Below are positions 57,482 to 64,000 of a stretch of DNA of 64,000 nucleotides, piece after piece (the stretch's first letter is position 1; each line of letters begins with the position of its first letter). A program made the position numbers and the translations under genes. The stretch is taken from contig JAFAYV010000009.1 in the NCBI GenBank assembly GCA_019240115.1, positions 1 through 64,000 of the forward strand, read 5' to 3'. Origin of the DNA: Solirubrobacterales bacterium (GTDB lineage Bacteria > Actinomycetota > Thermoleophilia > Solirubrobacterales > Solirubrobacteraceae). Under the pieces are notes generated by a model that did not search any database, was not told the DNA's origin, and was given only the letters and a program-made list of their open reading frames with translations.

Positions 57482-58491
57482 CGTCGCTCCAGCCCGACTT
57501 CTCGGATCGTGCCGTGCAGCGCCATCAGCTGCTCGGGCGTCAGGGCCTCGGTCCGTCTCAGGATCTCCTGCGCCCGCGGATCGGACGCCGCCATCTCGGC
57601 CTTCTCCTCGTCGGTCAGGGTGAGGATGTTGAGGATCAGCAACTGATCGATCTCTCCGCCGTCGAACAGGTCTCCGGGGCTCTCGGGGGCGATCCTGGGA
57701 TAGTCCTCGAGGATGATCGGCGAGGACAGCATCGTCTGGACATCCCCCGGCTCGCCGACCAGAACCGGCCAGGTGCCGATGTTGCGGCACGCCGCCGCGT
57801 GCCGGGCCACGGCGACCGGAGGATCGGTCAGCGAGACCAGCTCGCCGCCCCGGGTGCGCAGGATCGTGTGCGTCGAGCAGAAGGCGTGCTCCAGCGCCTT
57901 CTGCCGCGAGCCCGGGCGCGCGGACGTGCGGTTCTCGATCGTCGCCGTCACCCGCCACAGCCCGTCCGCAAGCGGCACGGCGGTCAGCTGCAGCTCGCCG
58001 GTCAGCGCCTGCCAGCTGCGGTGAAGCGCGGCCTCGGGCGTGCCGTCCGCGCCGTCGGTCAGGGCCTCCCGAGCCGATCCGGCCGCGATCTCGATCGCTT
58101 GGCGCCAGGAGCTGCGCAGCTCCTCGAGGCTCAGCGACGGAGTCCGGACCTCGCGCTCGGTGGCCTCGCTCCAGGTCAGGTGGCGCCGGCCACCGATCGT
58201 CAGCTCGTCGACCGCCACCAGCGCGTCGCCCTCGCGGCGCATGGCCTGTCGGGCCACCACGTGCAGGAAGCGCACCGTGACCTGCAGCTGCGCTACGGGG
58301 TCGCCGCGCACGAGGACCTCGGTCTGCTGGCGGCAGGGATCGTCGGGATGCGAGGCGCTGTGGGCGGGCGCGAACACGCCGCCGAACGTGAAGCGTTGCT
58401 GGTTCTTCAACGCCGAGCGGCGGTAGGGCCACAGGAGGTAGCCCTCGTACAGCACCGCGTCTGCGATCGCGCGCACCGGATCGGGTCTCAC
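57478..58491 (-). CDS. Conserved-looking hydrogenase-operon protein, unknown function
   Basis: 337 residues. Begins MRPDPVRAIADAVLYEGYLLWPYRRSALKNQQR; then GGVFAPAHS, a beta-rich middle (LQVTVRFLHVVARQ; LWRVTATIENRTS), and STHTILRTRGGELVSL and SSPIILEDYPRIAPESPGDLFDGGEIDQLLILNIL near the C-terminus. No membrane helix or metal motif stands out. Linked by 4-bp overlaps to the DUF6084-like gene and the protease gene, so almost surely needed for the hydrogenase. Assembly or scaffolding is a guess. Confidence 0.78.
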   Translation of the reverse strand: MRPDPVRAIADAVLYEGYLLWPYRRSALKNQQRFTFGGVFAPAHSASHPDDPCRQQTEVLVRGDPVAQLQVTVRFLHVVARQAMRREGDALVAVDELTIGGRRHLTWSEATEREVRTPSLSLEELRSSWRQAIEIAAGSAREALTDGADGTPEAALHRSWQALTGELQLTAVPLADGLWRVTATIENRTSARPGSRQKALEHAFCSTHTILRTRGGELVSLTDPPVAVARHAAACRNIGTWPVLVGEPGDVQTMLSSPIILEDYPRIAPESPGDLFDGGEIDQLLILNILTLTDEEKAEMAASDPRAQEILRRTEALTPEQLMALHGTIREVGLERR

Positions 58492-59168
58492 GGCGCGTCC
58501 CCTTGCGCAAGGAGCGCATCGATCGCGGCATCCCAGCTGGTGAAGGCGTGCCGGGCCTTATAGGCGCACAGCCGGCCGAAGCTCTCCTCGCCCAGGCGCA
58601 GCCAGGCGCTGTCGGGGAAGTGGCGGCCCATCGTCTGCTTCCACACCGCCACCGGCATCCGGTAGTCGACCTCGCGGTCCCAGGCGATGCGCGCGGCCCG
58701 AAGCTCACCAGCCGGACCGGCGAAGAACACCGACCCGCTGAACATCAGCTCGAGCGGCACCATGCCGTCCTGCAGCGCCGCGAAGTAGCGCGAGGCCGTC
58801 ACCTCGAGATCGTAGGTGCAGGGGACCGCCAGCTGCACCACCGTGGCGTCGACGAACGCCGGCACCACGGCCGTCGTCCGCAGCCACGGGAGGGTCCGCA
58901 GAGTCGTGCTCCAGTCCGACACCGGTCCGAACAGCTCCAGCAGTCGCGCCTGGACCTCGGGCGGATATCCCCGCTGGCGCGCGGCGATCTGGATCTGGAC
59001 GTCGAGCAGGACCGAGCGAATCGGCCGGTCGTCCAGCGACTGCACCCGCAGGTCGAAGGTCAGGGTGGGGACGGCGGCGTGGGCCAGGCTGCCGGACCCC
59101 TCCACGGCGAACTGCAGCTCGGGAGCCGAGCCCGGGAAGTCGGCGGCGGCGTGGGTCAGCGCCGACAA
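58488..59168 (-). CDS. DUF6084-like hydrogenase-operon protein
   Basis: 226 residues. Beta-rich beginning (LTFDLRVQSLDDRPIRSVLLDVQIQIAARQ in parts), LFGPVSDWSTTLRTLPWLRT, VVQLAVPCTYDLEVTASRYFAAL and MPVAVWKQTMGRHFPDSAWLRL at the C-terminus. This pattern fits what I recall as the DUF6084 family in actinobacterial group 1h hydrogenase loci. No catalytic motif is visible. Overlaps the next gene by 4 bp. Confidence 0.78.
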   Translation of the reverse strand: MSALTHAAADFPGSAPELQFAVEGSGSLAHAAVPTLTFDLRVQSLDDRPIRSVLLDVQIQIAARQRGYPPEVQARLLELFGPVSDWSTTLRTLPWLRTTAVVPAFVDATVVQLAVPCTYDLEVTASRYFAALQDGMVPLELMFSGSVFFAGPAGELRAARIAWDREVDYRMPVAVWKQTMGRHFPDSAWLRLGEESFGRLCAYKARHAFTSWDAAIDALLAQGDAP

Positions 59169-59171
59169 GCG

Positions 59172-59381
59172 TCAGGCCGGGGAGAGGTTGGGCATGCTGG
59201 GGTCGATCGGCTCGTGGGCCTTGGGGTTGACGCCGGTGGAGCGGGTCGCCGACGAGGTGCCGTCCGCATGGTGGCCGGACATCTTCTCGTAGTTGCCCGT
59301 GGCGTTGCCCTGGTTGATCCCGGGGGTGTGGGCCGGCTCATCCTGCGAGACCTGGGCCTTGCCGAGCTTGATGTTGGGCAT
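59172..59381 (-). CDS. 69-residue hydrogenase-operon protein
   Basis: ATG 59381 with a GAGAGGAG ribosome site. Hydrophilic, probably disordered: MPNIKLGKAQVSQDEPAHTP, INQGNATGNYEKMSGHH and NPKAHEPIDPSMPNLSPA. No cysteine or membrane segment. It lies 13 bp after the DUF5947-like gene and 3 bp before the DUF6084-like gene. Similar short proteins accompany this hydrogenase type, as I recall; role unknown. Confidence 0.75.
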   Translation of the reverse strand: MPNIKLGKAQVSQDEPAHTPGINQGNATGNYEKMSGHHADGTSSATRSTGVNPKAHEPIDPSMPNLSPA

Positions 59382-59394
59382 GTCGGACTCCTCT

Positions 59395-60060
59395 CTAGGT
59401 GGGGGGTTGCGCGGTGGCCGGCGCGAGCAGGCGCGCCTGCCGGTCGAGGCTGTCGAAGAAGCGATCGATCTCGGTCCACACCTCTCGGCCGCCGGTGAAG
59501 CCGCGCCAGCGCGTCCGGATGAGCGCCACCAGGCGGTAGCAGTCCTCGACCGGCACCAGCCAGTGCCGGCGGGCGCCGCGGGCGCGGTTGACGAGCAGCG
59601 CCTCGACGTCGGGCGCCAGCCCGGCGAGGACGGGGTTGGCCCGCTCGACCTCGCGCCAGGTCTCGAGCTCGAGCCGTGACTCGGTCGCGCCCATCGGGCT
59701 CGGATAGAAGGCCACCACCCGATCGGCGCTGGAGTTGTAAAAGAAGTAGGCCATGTCGACCGGGATGCGCAGCTGCTCCCAGGTCTGATCCTCCAGCGCG
59801 AAGTCCTCCAGGCGCAGACGGCGATCGGGCACCAGGCGGAAGTGGCCGCCCCCGGCCGCGGCACGATCGAACAGCAGCGAACAGGGACGGCAGGCGCACA
59901 GCAGCTCGCGGCTGCGCAGGTCGATCAGGTGACGGTGCCCGGCCGGGACGGGGGCGCCGCACAGCTCGCAGTGCTCCTGCTCGGCGGCGGAGGCCTGCGC
60001 ACTCCGCTGGGCGAGCTGGCGCAGGCGGGGCGAGCTGATCGGCGCGCCGCCGTCCATCAC
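59395..60060 (-). CDS. DUF5947-like zinc-finger protein of the hydrogenase operon
   Basis: 221 residues. N-terminal cysteine/histidine cluster CELCGAPVPAGHRHLIDL and LLCACRPCSLLFD (about 31-65), likely a zinc or Fe-S site; then FRLVPDRRLRLEDFAL, IPVDMAYFFYNSSADRVVAFYPSPMGATES (in parts) and RGARRHWLVPVEDCYRLVALIR. Matches the DUF5947 pattern seen beside actinobacterial hydrogenases. Overlaps the NifU-like gene by 4 bp. Could help electron transfer or subunit assembly. Confidence 0.82.
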   Translation of the reverse strand: MMDGGAPISSPRLRQLAQRSAQASAAEQEHCELCGAPVPAGHRHLIDLRSRELLCACRPCSLLFDRAAAGGGHFRLVPDRRLRLEDFALEDQTWEQLRIPVDMAYFFYNSSADRVVAFYPSPMGATESRLELETWREVERANPVLAGLAPDVEALLVNRARGARRHWLVPVEDCYRLVALIRTRWRGFTGGREVWTEIDRFFDSLDRQARLLAPATAQPPT

Positions 60061-60980
60061 GCGCCCATCGGCAGCGCGACCTTGACCAGCCCGTCGTCTC
60101 CCACCAACAGCGGGACGGGCTGGAGGTGCAGCGCCGGGGAGTCCAGGCCCCGCCCGGCGCGCAGCACGTCGAAGCGCTCACCGCAGGCGGGACAGGTGAG
60201 CTCTGCGGCCCGCACCACGGCTTGCTCCAAGGAGGCCTGGCAGGCCGGGCAGAAGGGCCGGTAGCCGTAGAAGCTGCCCTCCAGGCGCAGGAACAGGATC
60301 GGCTGGCCCCCGACGGTCTTGACCGCCGATCCTGCGCTCGACAGCTCCGCGAGCGTCCCGGCCATCGACCAGGACCCGTTGCGCTGCGCCGGCGCCGCCG
60401 CCGCCGGTGTGACCTCGATCGCAAGCAGCGGCAAGGCCGCCGGCAGCGCGTCCTCGATCTGAAGGAGCGGCGAGCCCATCGGCGGCGCGCCCTCCTCGGC
60501 GGCGATCACCTCCTCGATCTCCGGGGCGGCGGCGTGGATCGCGTCCTCGATCGCCAGCTTGAGCGTCATCGCCGAGGAGGGGCAGCCGCTGCAGCTGCCC
60601 CGCAGGCGCAGGCGCACCGCGGAGCCCTCGATCCCGAGCAGCTCGACGTCGCCGCCATGGGACTCCAGGTACGGGCGCACCCCCTGCAGGGCCTCGCGGA
60701 CGCGGGACTCCAGCGCGACGGGGTGCAGCCCGTGCAACAGCAGCAGATGCGACACGAGCTCGTCGTCGGCCAGCGCCCGGGCGGTCTGCCCGTCGTCGTC
60801 GCGGGCCGCCACCACCTCGACGATCCGCTCGAGCCCGGTCCCGTAGAGCTCGAGCAGCCCCTGCACCGCCTCGGTGGCGACCTCCCGCGCCTGCCCGTCG
60901 GGCAGGCCTTCGAGCGCCTCCAGGCGGCGCTCGATCTCCCCGACCAGCTCGCGGGGCTCGCTGGGACCGGCGGCGCTCAT
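60057..60980 (-). CDS. NifU-domain protein with C-terminal zinc ribbon
   Basis: 307 residues from ATG 60980, 2 bp after the large-subunit stop. The central NifU C-terminal domain (about 95-155) has YLESHGGDVELLGIEGSAV and the cluster site GSCSGCPSSAMTL (Cys130, Cys133). The C-terminal part has FCPACQASLEQ and LTCPACGERFDVLRAG, a four-cysteine ribbon or rubredoxin-like site. Probably assembles or carries the Fe-S clusters of the hydrogenase, or acts as its electron-transfer partner. Confidence 0.88.
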   Translation of the reverse strand: MSAAGPSEPRELVGEIERRLEALEGLPDGQAREVATEAVQGLLELYGTGLERIVEVVAARDDDGQTARALADDELVSHLLLLHGLHPVALESRVREALQGVRPYLESHGGDVELLGIEGSAVRLRLRGSCSGCPSSAMTLKLAIEDAIHAAAPEIEEVIAAEEGAPPMGSPLLQIEDALPAALPLLAIEVTPAAAAPAQRNGSWSMAGTLAELSSAGSAVKTVGGQPILFLRLEGSFYGYRPFCPACQASLEQAVVRAAELTCPACGERFDVLRAGRGLDSPALHLQPVPLLVGDDGLVKVALPMGA

Positions 60981-60982
60981 GG

Positions 60983-62770
60983 TCAGCTGTGCTCTCCGAA
61001 CATCGGCTGGTGCACGGTGCGCAGCGTCTTGCCCTGACCGAGGTACATGTGCACCCCACACGGCAGGCAGGGGTCAAAGGAGCGGACCGCGCGCATGATG
61101 TCGATGCCGCGGAAGCTGTCCTGGTCGTTCTCCTCGAATATGGGCTGTCCCATCACGGCGTCCTCGTAGGGACCGGGGGTGCCGTAGGAGTCGGTCGGAC
61201 TTCCGTTCCAGGGCGTCGGGGGGTAGGGGTGGTAGTTGGCGATCTTGCCCTCGCGAATCACCAGGTGGTGGGAGAGCACGCCGCGGACCGCCTCGTGGAA
61301 GCCGCAGCCGATCGCCTCCTCGGGGACGTCGAAGTCCTCGAAGACCTTGGTGCGACCCGCCCGCACCTCGTTGAGCGCCTTGTCGACGAAGTGCAGCGCC
61401 ATCCCGGCCGCATAGGCCACGAAGTAGATCCGGGCGCGGTCACGCTCGATCGCGTTGGACCACTGGGGCACGTTCCACTCCAGCGTCTGCTCGGGAGTGT
61501 TGGGGGTCTTGGGCAGGTTGATCTGCACGCTGTGGCCGGTGGCCTTGACAAACGGCGTGTCGACCTTGCCGGCGAGCGCGGTCGCCCACAGCCGGGCCAG
61601 CGCTCCGCCGCCGGTGTCCAGCGCCAGGTTGTCGCCGGTGCGCTTGTCATACCAGCGCGGGCTCATCACCCACGAGTAGTTGCCGCCCTCCAGATCGCGC
61701 TTCTGGGGCTTGGGGATCGTCGTCTGGTTCCACGGGTGGCGCCGGTCAACGGGGTTGCCCAGCGGGTCGCGGGACACGAAGGTCTCCTCGTTGACCCAGT
61801 CCTCGTAGTAGGAGGAGCCCAGCATGATCCGGATCCCCAGGTTGATGTCCACGAGGTTGGTGGTGACCAGCTCGCCGTCGACGACGACGCCCGGGGTGAC
61901 GAACATCTCGTTGCCCCAGCTGTCCATGTTGCGGTAGTCGTAGTCGACGTGATCGGGGTTGTTGAACGCCCCCCAGCAGCCCAGCAGGACCCGCCGGCGG
62001 CCGACCTCCTCATAGCCGGGCAGCGCCTCATAGAAGAAGTCGAACACGTCGTCGTTCATCGCCACGGCCTTCTTGATGAAGTCCAGGCAGCGCAGCAGCC
62101 GGCTGAGGTAGTCGGTGAACAGCGTCGGTGTCGGGATCGTCCCGACCCCACCCGGATACACCGTCGAGGGATGCACGTGGCGTCCCTCCATCAGGCAGAT
62201 CATCTCCCGTCCGATCCGGCTCATCAGCAGCGCTTCCTTATAGGTCTCGCCGGTGAACGGGTTGTAGGAGCGCATGATGTCAGCGACCGTGCGGTAGCCG
62301 TGCAGCTCCGCGTGCGGAGCGTCGGCGCTCTGGGCCTTGGCCCACACCTTGGGGTTGGTCTCCTTGACCATCTGCTCGCAGAAATCCACGAACACCAGGT
62401 TGTCCTGGAAGATGATGTGGTCGAAGATGTACTCCGCCGCCTCGCCCAGGTTGACGATCCACTCGCCCAGCGGCGGGGGCTTGACGCCGTAGGCCATCTG
62501 CTGGGCGTAACAGGAGCAGACCGCGTGGTTGTCGCCGCAGATCCCGCAGATGCGGCTGGTGATGAAGTGCGCGTCGCGCGGATCCTTGCCCTTCATGAAC
62601 ACGCTGTAGCCGCGAAACAGCGACGAGGTGCTCTTGCAGGAGACGACCTCGCGATTGTCGAAGTCGATCTTGGTGTAGATGCCCAGGTTGCCGACGATCC
62701 GGGTGATCGGGTCCCAGGCCATGTCCACGAGCTTGCCGGCCTCCGGCTGGACTCTCTCCCTCACTGCCAT
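60983..62770 (-). CDS. hhyL: [NiFe] hydrogenase large subunit, group 1h (actinobacterial type)
   Basis: 595 residues holding the NiFe site that oxidises H2. Nickel ligands: Cys75 and Cys78 in RICGICGDNHAVC and Cys568 and Cys571 in DPCLPCGVH. The maturation protease should cut after His574, removing MYLGQGKTLRTVHQPMFGEH plus the final Ser. The sequence around EGRHVHPSTVYPGGVGT and SFDPCLPCGVHMY fits the high-affinity, oxygen-tolerant group used to scavenge atmospheric H2. The small-subunit gene is 37 bp upstream. Confidence 0.95.
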   Translation of the reverse strand: MAVRERVQPEAGKLVDMAWDPITRIVGNLGIYTKIDFDNREVVSCKSTSSLFRGYSVFMKGKDPRDAHFITSRICGICGDNHAVCSCYAQQMAYGVKPPPLGEWIVNLGEAAEYIFDHIIFQDNLVFVDFCEQMVKETNPKVWAKAQSADAPHAELHGYRTVADIMRSYNPFTGETYKEALLMSRIGREMICLMEGRHVHPSTVYPGGVGTIPTPTLFTDYLSRLLRCLDFIKKAVAMNDDVFDFFYEALPGYEEVGRRRVLLGCWGAFNNPDHVDYDYRNMDSWGNEMFVTPGVVVDGELVTTNLVDINLGIRIMLGSSYYEDWVNEETFVSRDPLGNPVDRRHPWNQTTIPKPQKRDLEGGNYSWVMSPRWYDKRTGDNLALDTGGGALARLWATALAGKVDTPFVKATGHSVQINLPKTPNTPEQTLEWNVPQWSNAIERDRARIYFVAYAAGMALHFVDKALNEVRAGRTKVFEDFDVPEEAIGCGFHEAVRGVLSHHLVIREGKIANYHPYPPTPWNGSPTDSYGTPGPYEDAVMGQPIFEENDQDSFRGIDIMRAVRSFDPCLPCGVHMYLGQGKTLRTVHQPMFGEHS

Positions 62771-62807
62771 ATCGGTCTCCTCTCGGTGCCTGACGTCTGC
62801 CTATGGG

Positions 62808-63860
62808 TCACTGGTTGCCCCAGCGGGGCGTGTAACCGGTGGTCAGCTCGGCCCGGTTGTGGCGCCACTTGGTCTCTTTGTTCATCGTGGTGTTGGTGAT
62901 GCCGCGCAGCTTGCGGATCATCGGGCCATAGACGCCGGTCACCGCCGAGGAGATGCCACCCCCCGGAGGCGCGTCCATGAACGGCATGAACTTGTCGGGG
63001 AAGCCCGGCATCGTGCACCCGATGCAGATTCCGCCGACGTTCGGGCAGCCGCCGATTCCCGCCATCCACCCGCGCTTGGGCACGTTGCAGTTGACCACCG
63101 GGCCCCAGCAGCCGATCTTGACCTGGCACTTGGGGGAGTTGTAGTCCTTGGCAAAGTCGCCCTGCTCGTAATAGCCGGCGCGGTCACAGCCCTCATGGAC
63201 GGTCTTGCCGAAGATCCACTGCGGTCGCAGAGCCTCGTCGAGCGGGATCGTCGGCGCCAGCCCCGCCGCCTGGTAGAGCAGCCAGGTCAGCGTCTCCATG
63301 AAGTTCTCCGGCTGCACCGGGCAGCCCGGCACGTTGACGATCGGCAGCCCTCCGGCCGAGCGAAAGTCCCAGCCCAGGTAGTCGGCCAGGCCCATGCAGC
63401 CGGTGGGGTTGCCGGCCATGGCATGGATCCCGCCGTAGGTCGCGCAGGTCCCGATCGCCACCACGCCCCACGCCTTGGGCGCCAGCCGGTCGATCCACCA
63501 GTTCAGCGTCAGCGGCTCCCCGGTGGTCTCGTCGTTGCCAAACGAGGTCCAGTAGCCCTCGCCGTTGATCTTCTCGTTGGGGATCGAGCCCTCGATCACC
63601 AGCACGAACGGCTTGTCCAGCTCGTCGCGGACCGCCTGGCGAAACGGCGCCAGGAACTCCTCTCCACCCAGCGTGGGCGACAGCACCTTGTTGTGGAGGT
63701 TGACCTTCGGCAGCCCCGGAATCGCGCCCAGCAGCACATCCTCGATCCCCGGCTGGCCGGCCGCGGTGATCGACACCGAGTCTCCGTCGCAGCTCATGCC
63801 CTCCGAGATCCAGAGGATGTGCACCTCGTCGACGCCCACCGGCTTGTCTTCAACGGCCAT
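62808..63860 (-). CDS. hhyS: [NiFe] hydrogenase small subunit, group 1h
   Basis: 350 residues carrying three Fe-S clusters. No Tat leader, so the enzyme stays on the cytoplasmic side, as expected for group 1h. The proximal-cluster motif is ISEGMSCDGDSV, with one Cys plus Asp residues where other groups have CxxC; an Asp ligand is known from the Ralstonia actinobacterial-type enzyme. GTCATYGGIHA and NVPGCPVQPEN supply more proximal ligands. HEGCDRAGYYEQGDF, KIGCWGPVVNC and GGCPNVGGICIGC supply the medial and distal clusters. The start overlaps the hypA stop by 11 bp. Confidence 0.95.
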   Translation of the reverse strand: MAVEDKPVGVDEVHILWISEGMSCDGDSVSITAAGQPGIEDVLLGAIPGLPKVNLHNKVLSPTLGGEEFLAPFRQAVRDELDKPFVLVIEGSIPNEKINGEGYWTSFGNDETTGEPLTLNWWIDRLAPKAWGVVAIGTCATYGGIHAMAGNPTGCMGLADYLGWDFRSAGGLPIVNVPGCPVQPENFMETLTWLLYQAAGLAPTIPLDEALRPQWIFGKTVHEGCDRAGYYEQGDFAKDYNSPKCQVKIGCWGPVVNCNVPKRGWMAGIGGCPNVGGICIGCTMPGFPDKFMPFMDAPPGGGISSAVTGVYGPMIRKLRGITNTTMNKETKWRHNRAELTTGYTPRWGNQ

Positions 63861-64000
63861 GGCATATCCCTTCGGTCGTCATCTGTTCCTCGAGCTCGAG
63901 CGCGTCGACCAGGAGCTCCTGCCCGGCCGCGATCTCCACATCCAGCCCGCCGCAGCCTTCGCACTGCAACGGAAACGCCGTCATCAACGTCTCGCTCCCG
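63850..64000 (-). CDS. hypA: HypA C-terminus (5' end off window)
   Basis: Partial frame of 49 codons: SETLMTAFPLQCEGCGGLDV, then EIAAGQELLVDALELEEQ, then MTTEGICHGR and TGA. The CEGCG pair and the GQELLVDALELE end match the zinc-ribbon C-terminus of HypA/HybF, the nickel chaperone that works with HypB. Overlaps the small-subunit start by 11 bp. Confidence 0.82.
   Translation of the reverse strand, partial: GSETLMTAFPLQCEGCGGLDVEIAAGQELLVDALELEEQMTTEGICHGR

Overview
The window comes from a very GC-rich (about 70 percent or more by eye) bacterium. An actinobacterial-type [NiFe] hydrogenase locus, a PucR-type regulator, many GTG starts and ATGA/GTGA stop-start overlaps suggest an actinobacterium. 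A Thermoleophilia/Solirubrobacterales member would fit, but that lineage is an inference. No rRNA, tRNA, CRISPR array, insertion sequence or phage gene was recognised.

Region 1 (1-25.9 kb) is the most striking part: a dispersed gene set for coenzyme M (CoM)-dependent epoxide metabolism. A left-pointing run (10616 to 1242) carries an S-hydroxyalkyl-CoM-dehydrogenase-like SDR, both subunits of a CoA-transferase, an ADP-forming acyl-CoA synthetase, an epoxyalkane:CoM transferase-family protein, an aldehyde dehydrogenase, a CoA-disulfide-reductase-like flavoprotein and a ComA phosphosulfolactate synthase. Divergently transcribed from it is a near-textbook 2-oxopropyl-CoM reductase/carboxylase (10735-12291). 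Further right lie an alpha/beta hydrolase, an intradiol ring-cleavage dioxygenase, and a left-pointing operon with E1alpha, E1beta, a second epoxyalkane:CoM transferase and E2 of a 2-oxoacid dehydrogenase complex. Then come an R-hydroxypropyl-CoM dehydrogenase, a GAF/PucR regulator, a cysteine-containing protein of unknown function, and two aspartase/fumarase-superfamily lyases that match the XcbC/XcbD pair of bacterial CoM biosynthesis. Together these could make CoM, open an epoxide with it, oxidise the alcohol, carboxylate the ketone and activate the resulting beta-keto acid. No alkene monooxygenase and no PLP-dependent XcbE-type enzyme is present in the window.

Region 2 (25.9-36.8 kb) is mixed housekeeping and accessory metabolism: GFA-family protein, DNA-3-methyladenine glycosylase I, small cupins, an RHH/excisionase-like regulator beside an AT-rich palindrome, a methyltransferase, an aldo/keto reductase, glucose-6-phosphate dehydrogenase, a CocE-type hydrolase, a DEAD-box helicase and a histidine ammonia-lyase.

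Region 3 (36.8-46.1 kb) starts with tandem repeats and decayed membrane genes. It continues with a left-pointing electron-transfer module (anchored small protein, ApbE flavin transferase, ferric-reductase-like cytochrome, NuoF-like flavoprotein, ferredoxin), a two-component system, and a phosphodiester-glycosidase-like secreted protein. Region 4 (46.1-51.8 kb) looks eroded: a truncated ECF sigma factor, an orphan Phd/YefM-like antitoxin, a frameshifted GHKL ATPase, a DUF427 protein, an SDR lacking its catalytic dyad and an ICMT-like methyltransferase.

Region 5 (51.8-64 kb) is a group 1h (high-affinity, actinobacterial type) [NiFe]-hydrogenase operon read right to left. It runs hypA (partial), small subunit, large subunit, a NifU/zinc-ribbon protein, a DUF5947-like protein, a 69-residue protein, a DUF6084-like protein, an unknown 337-residue protein, a maturation protease, a 42-residue membrane peptide, hypB, a double-SIS protein and hypF.

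A recurrent oddity is short tandem arrays (17-62 bp units) at gene junctions, most of them containing a stop or start codon of the adjacent gene, plus similar in-frame repeats inside several proteins.
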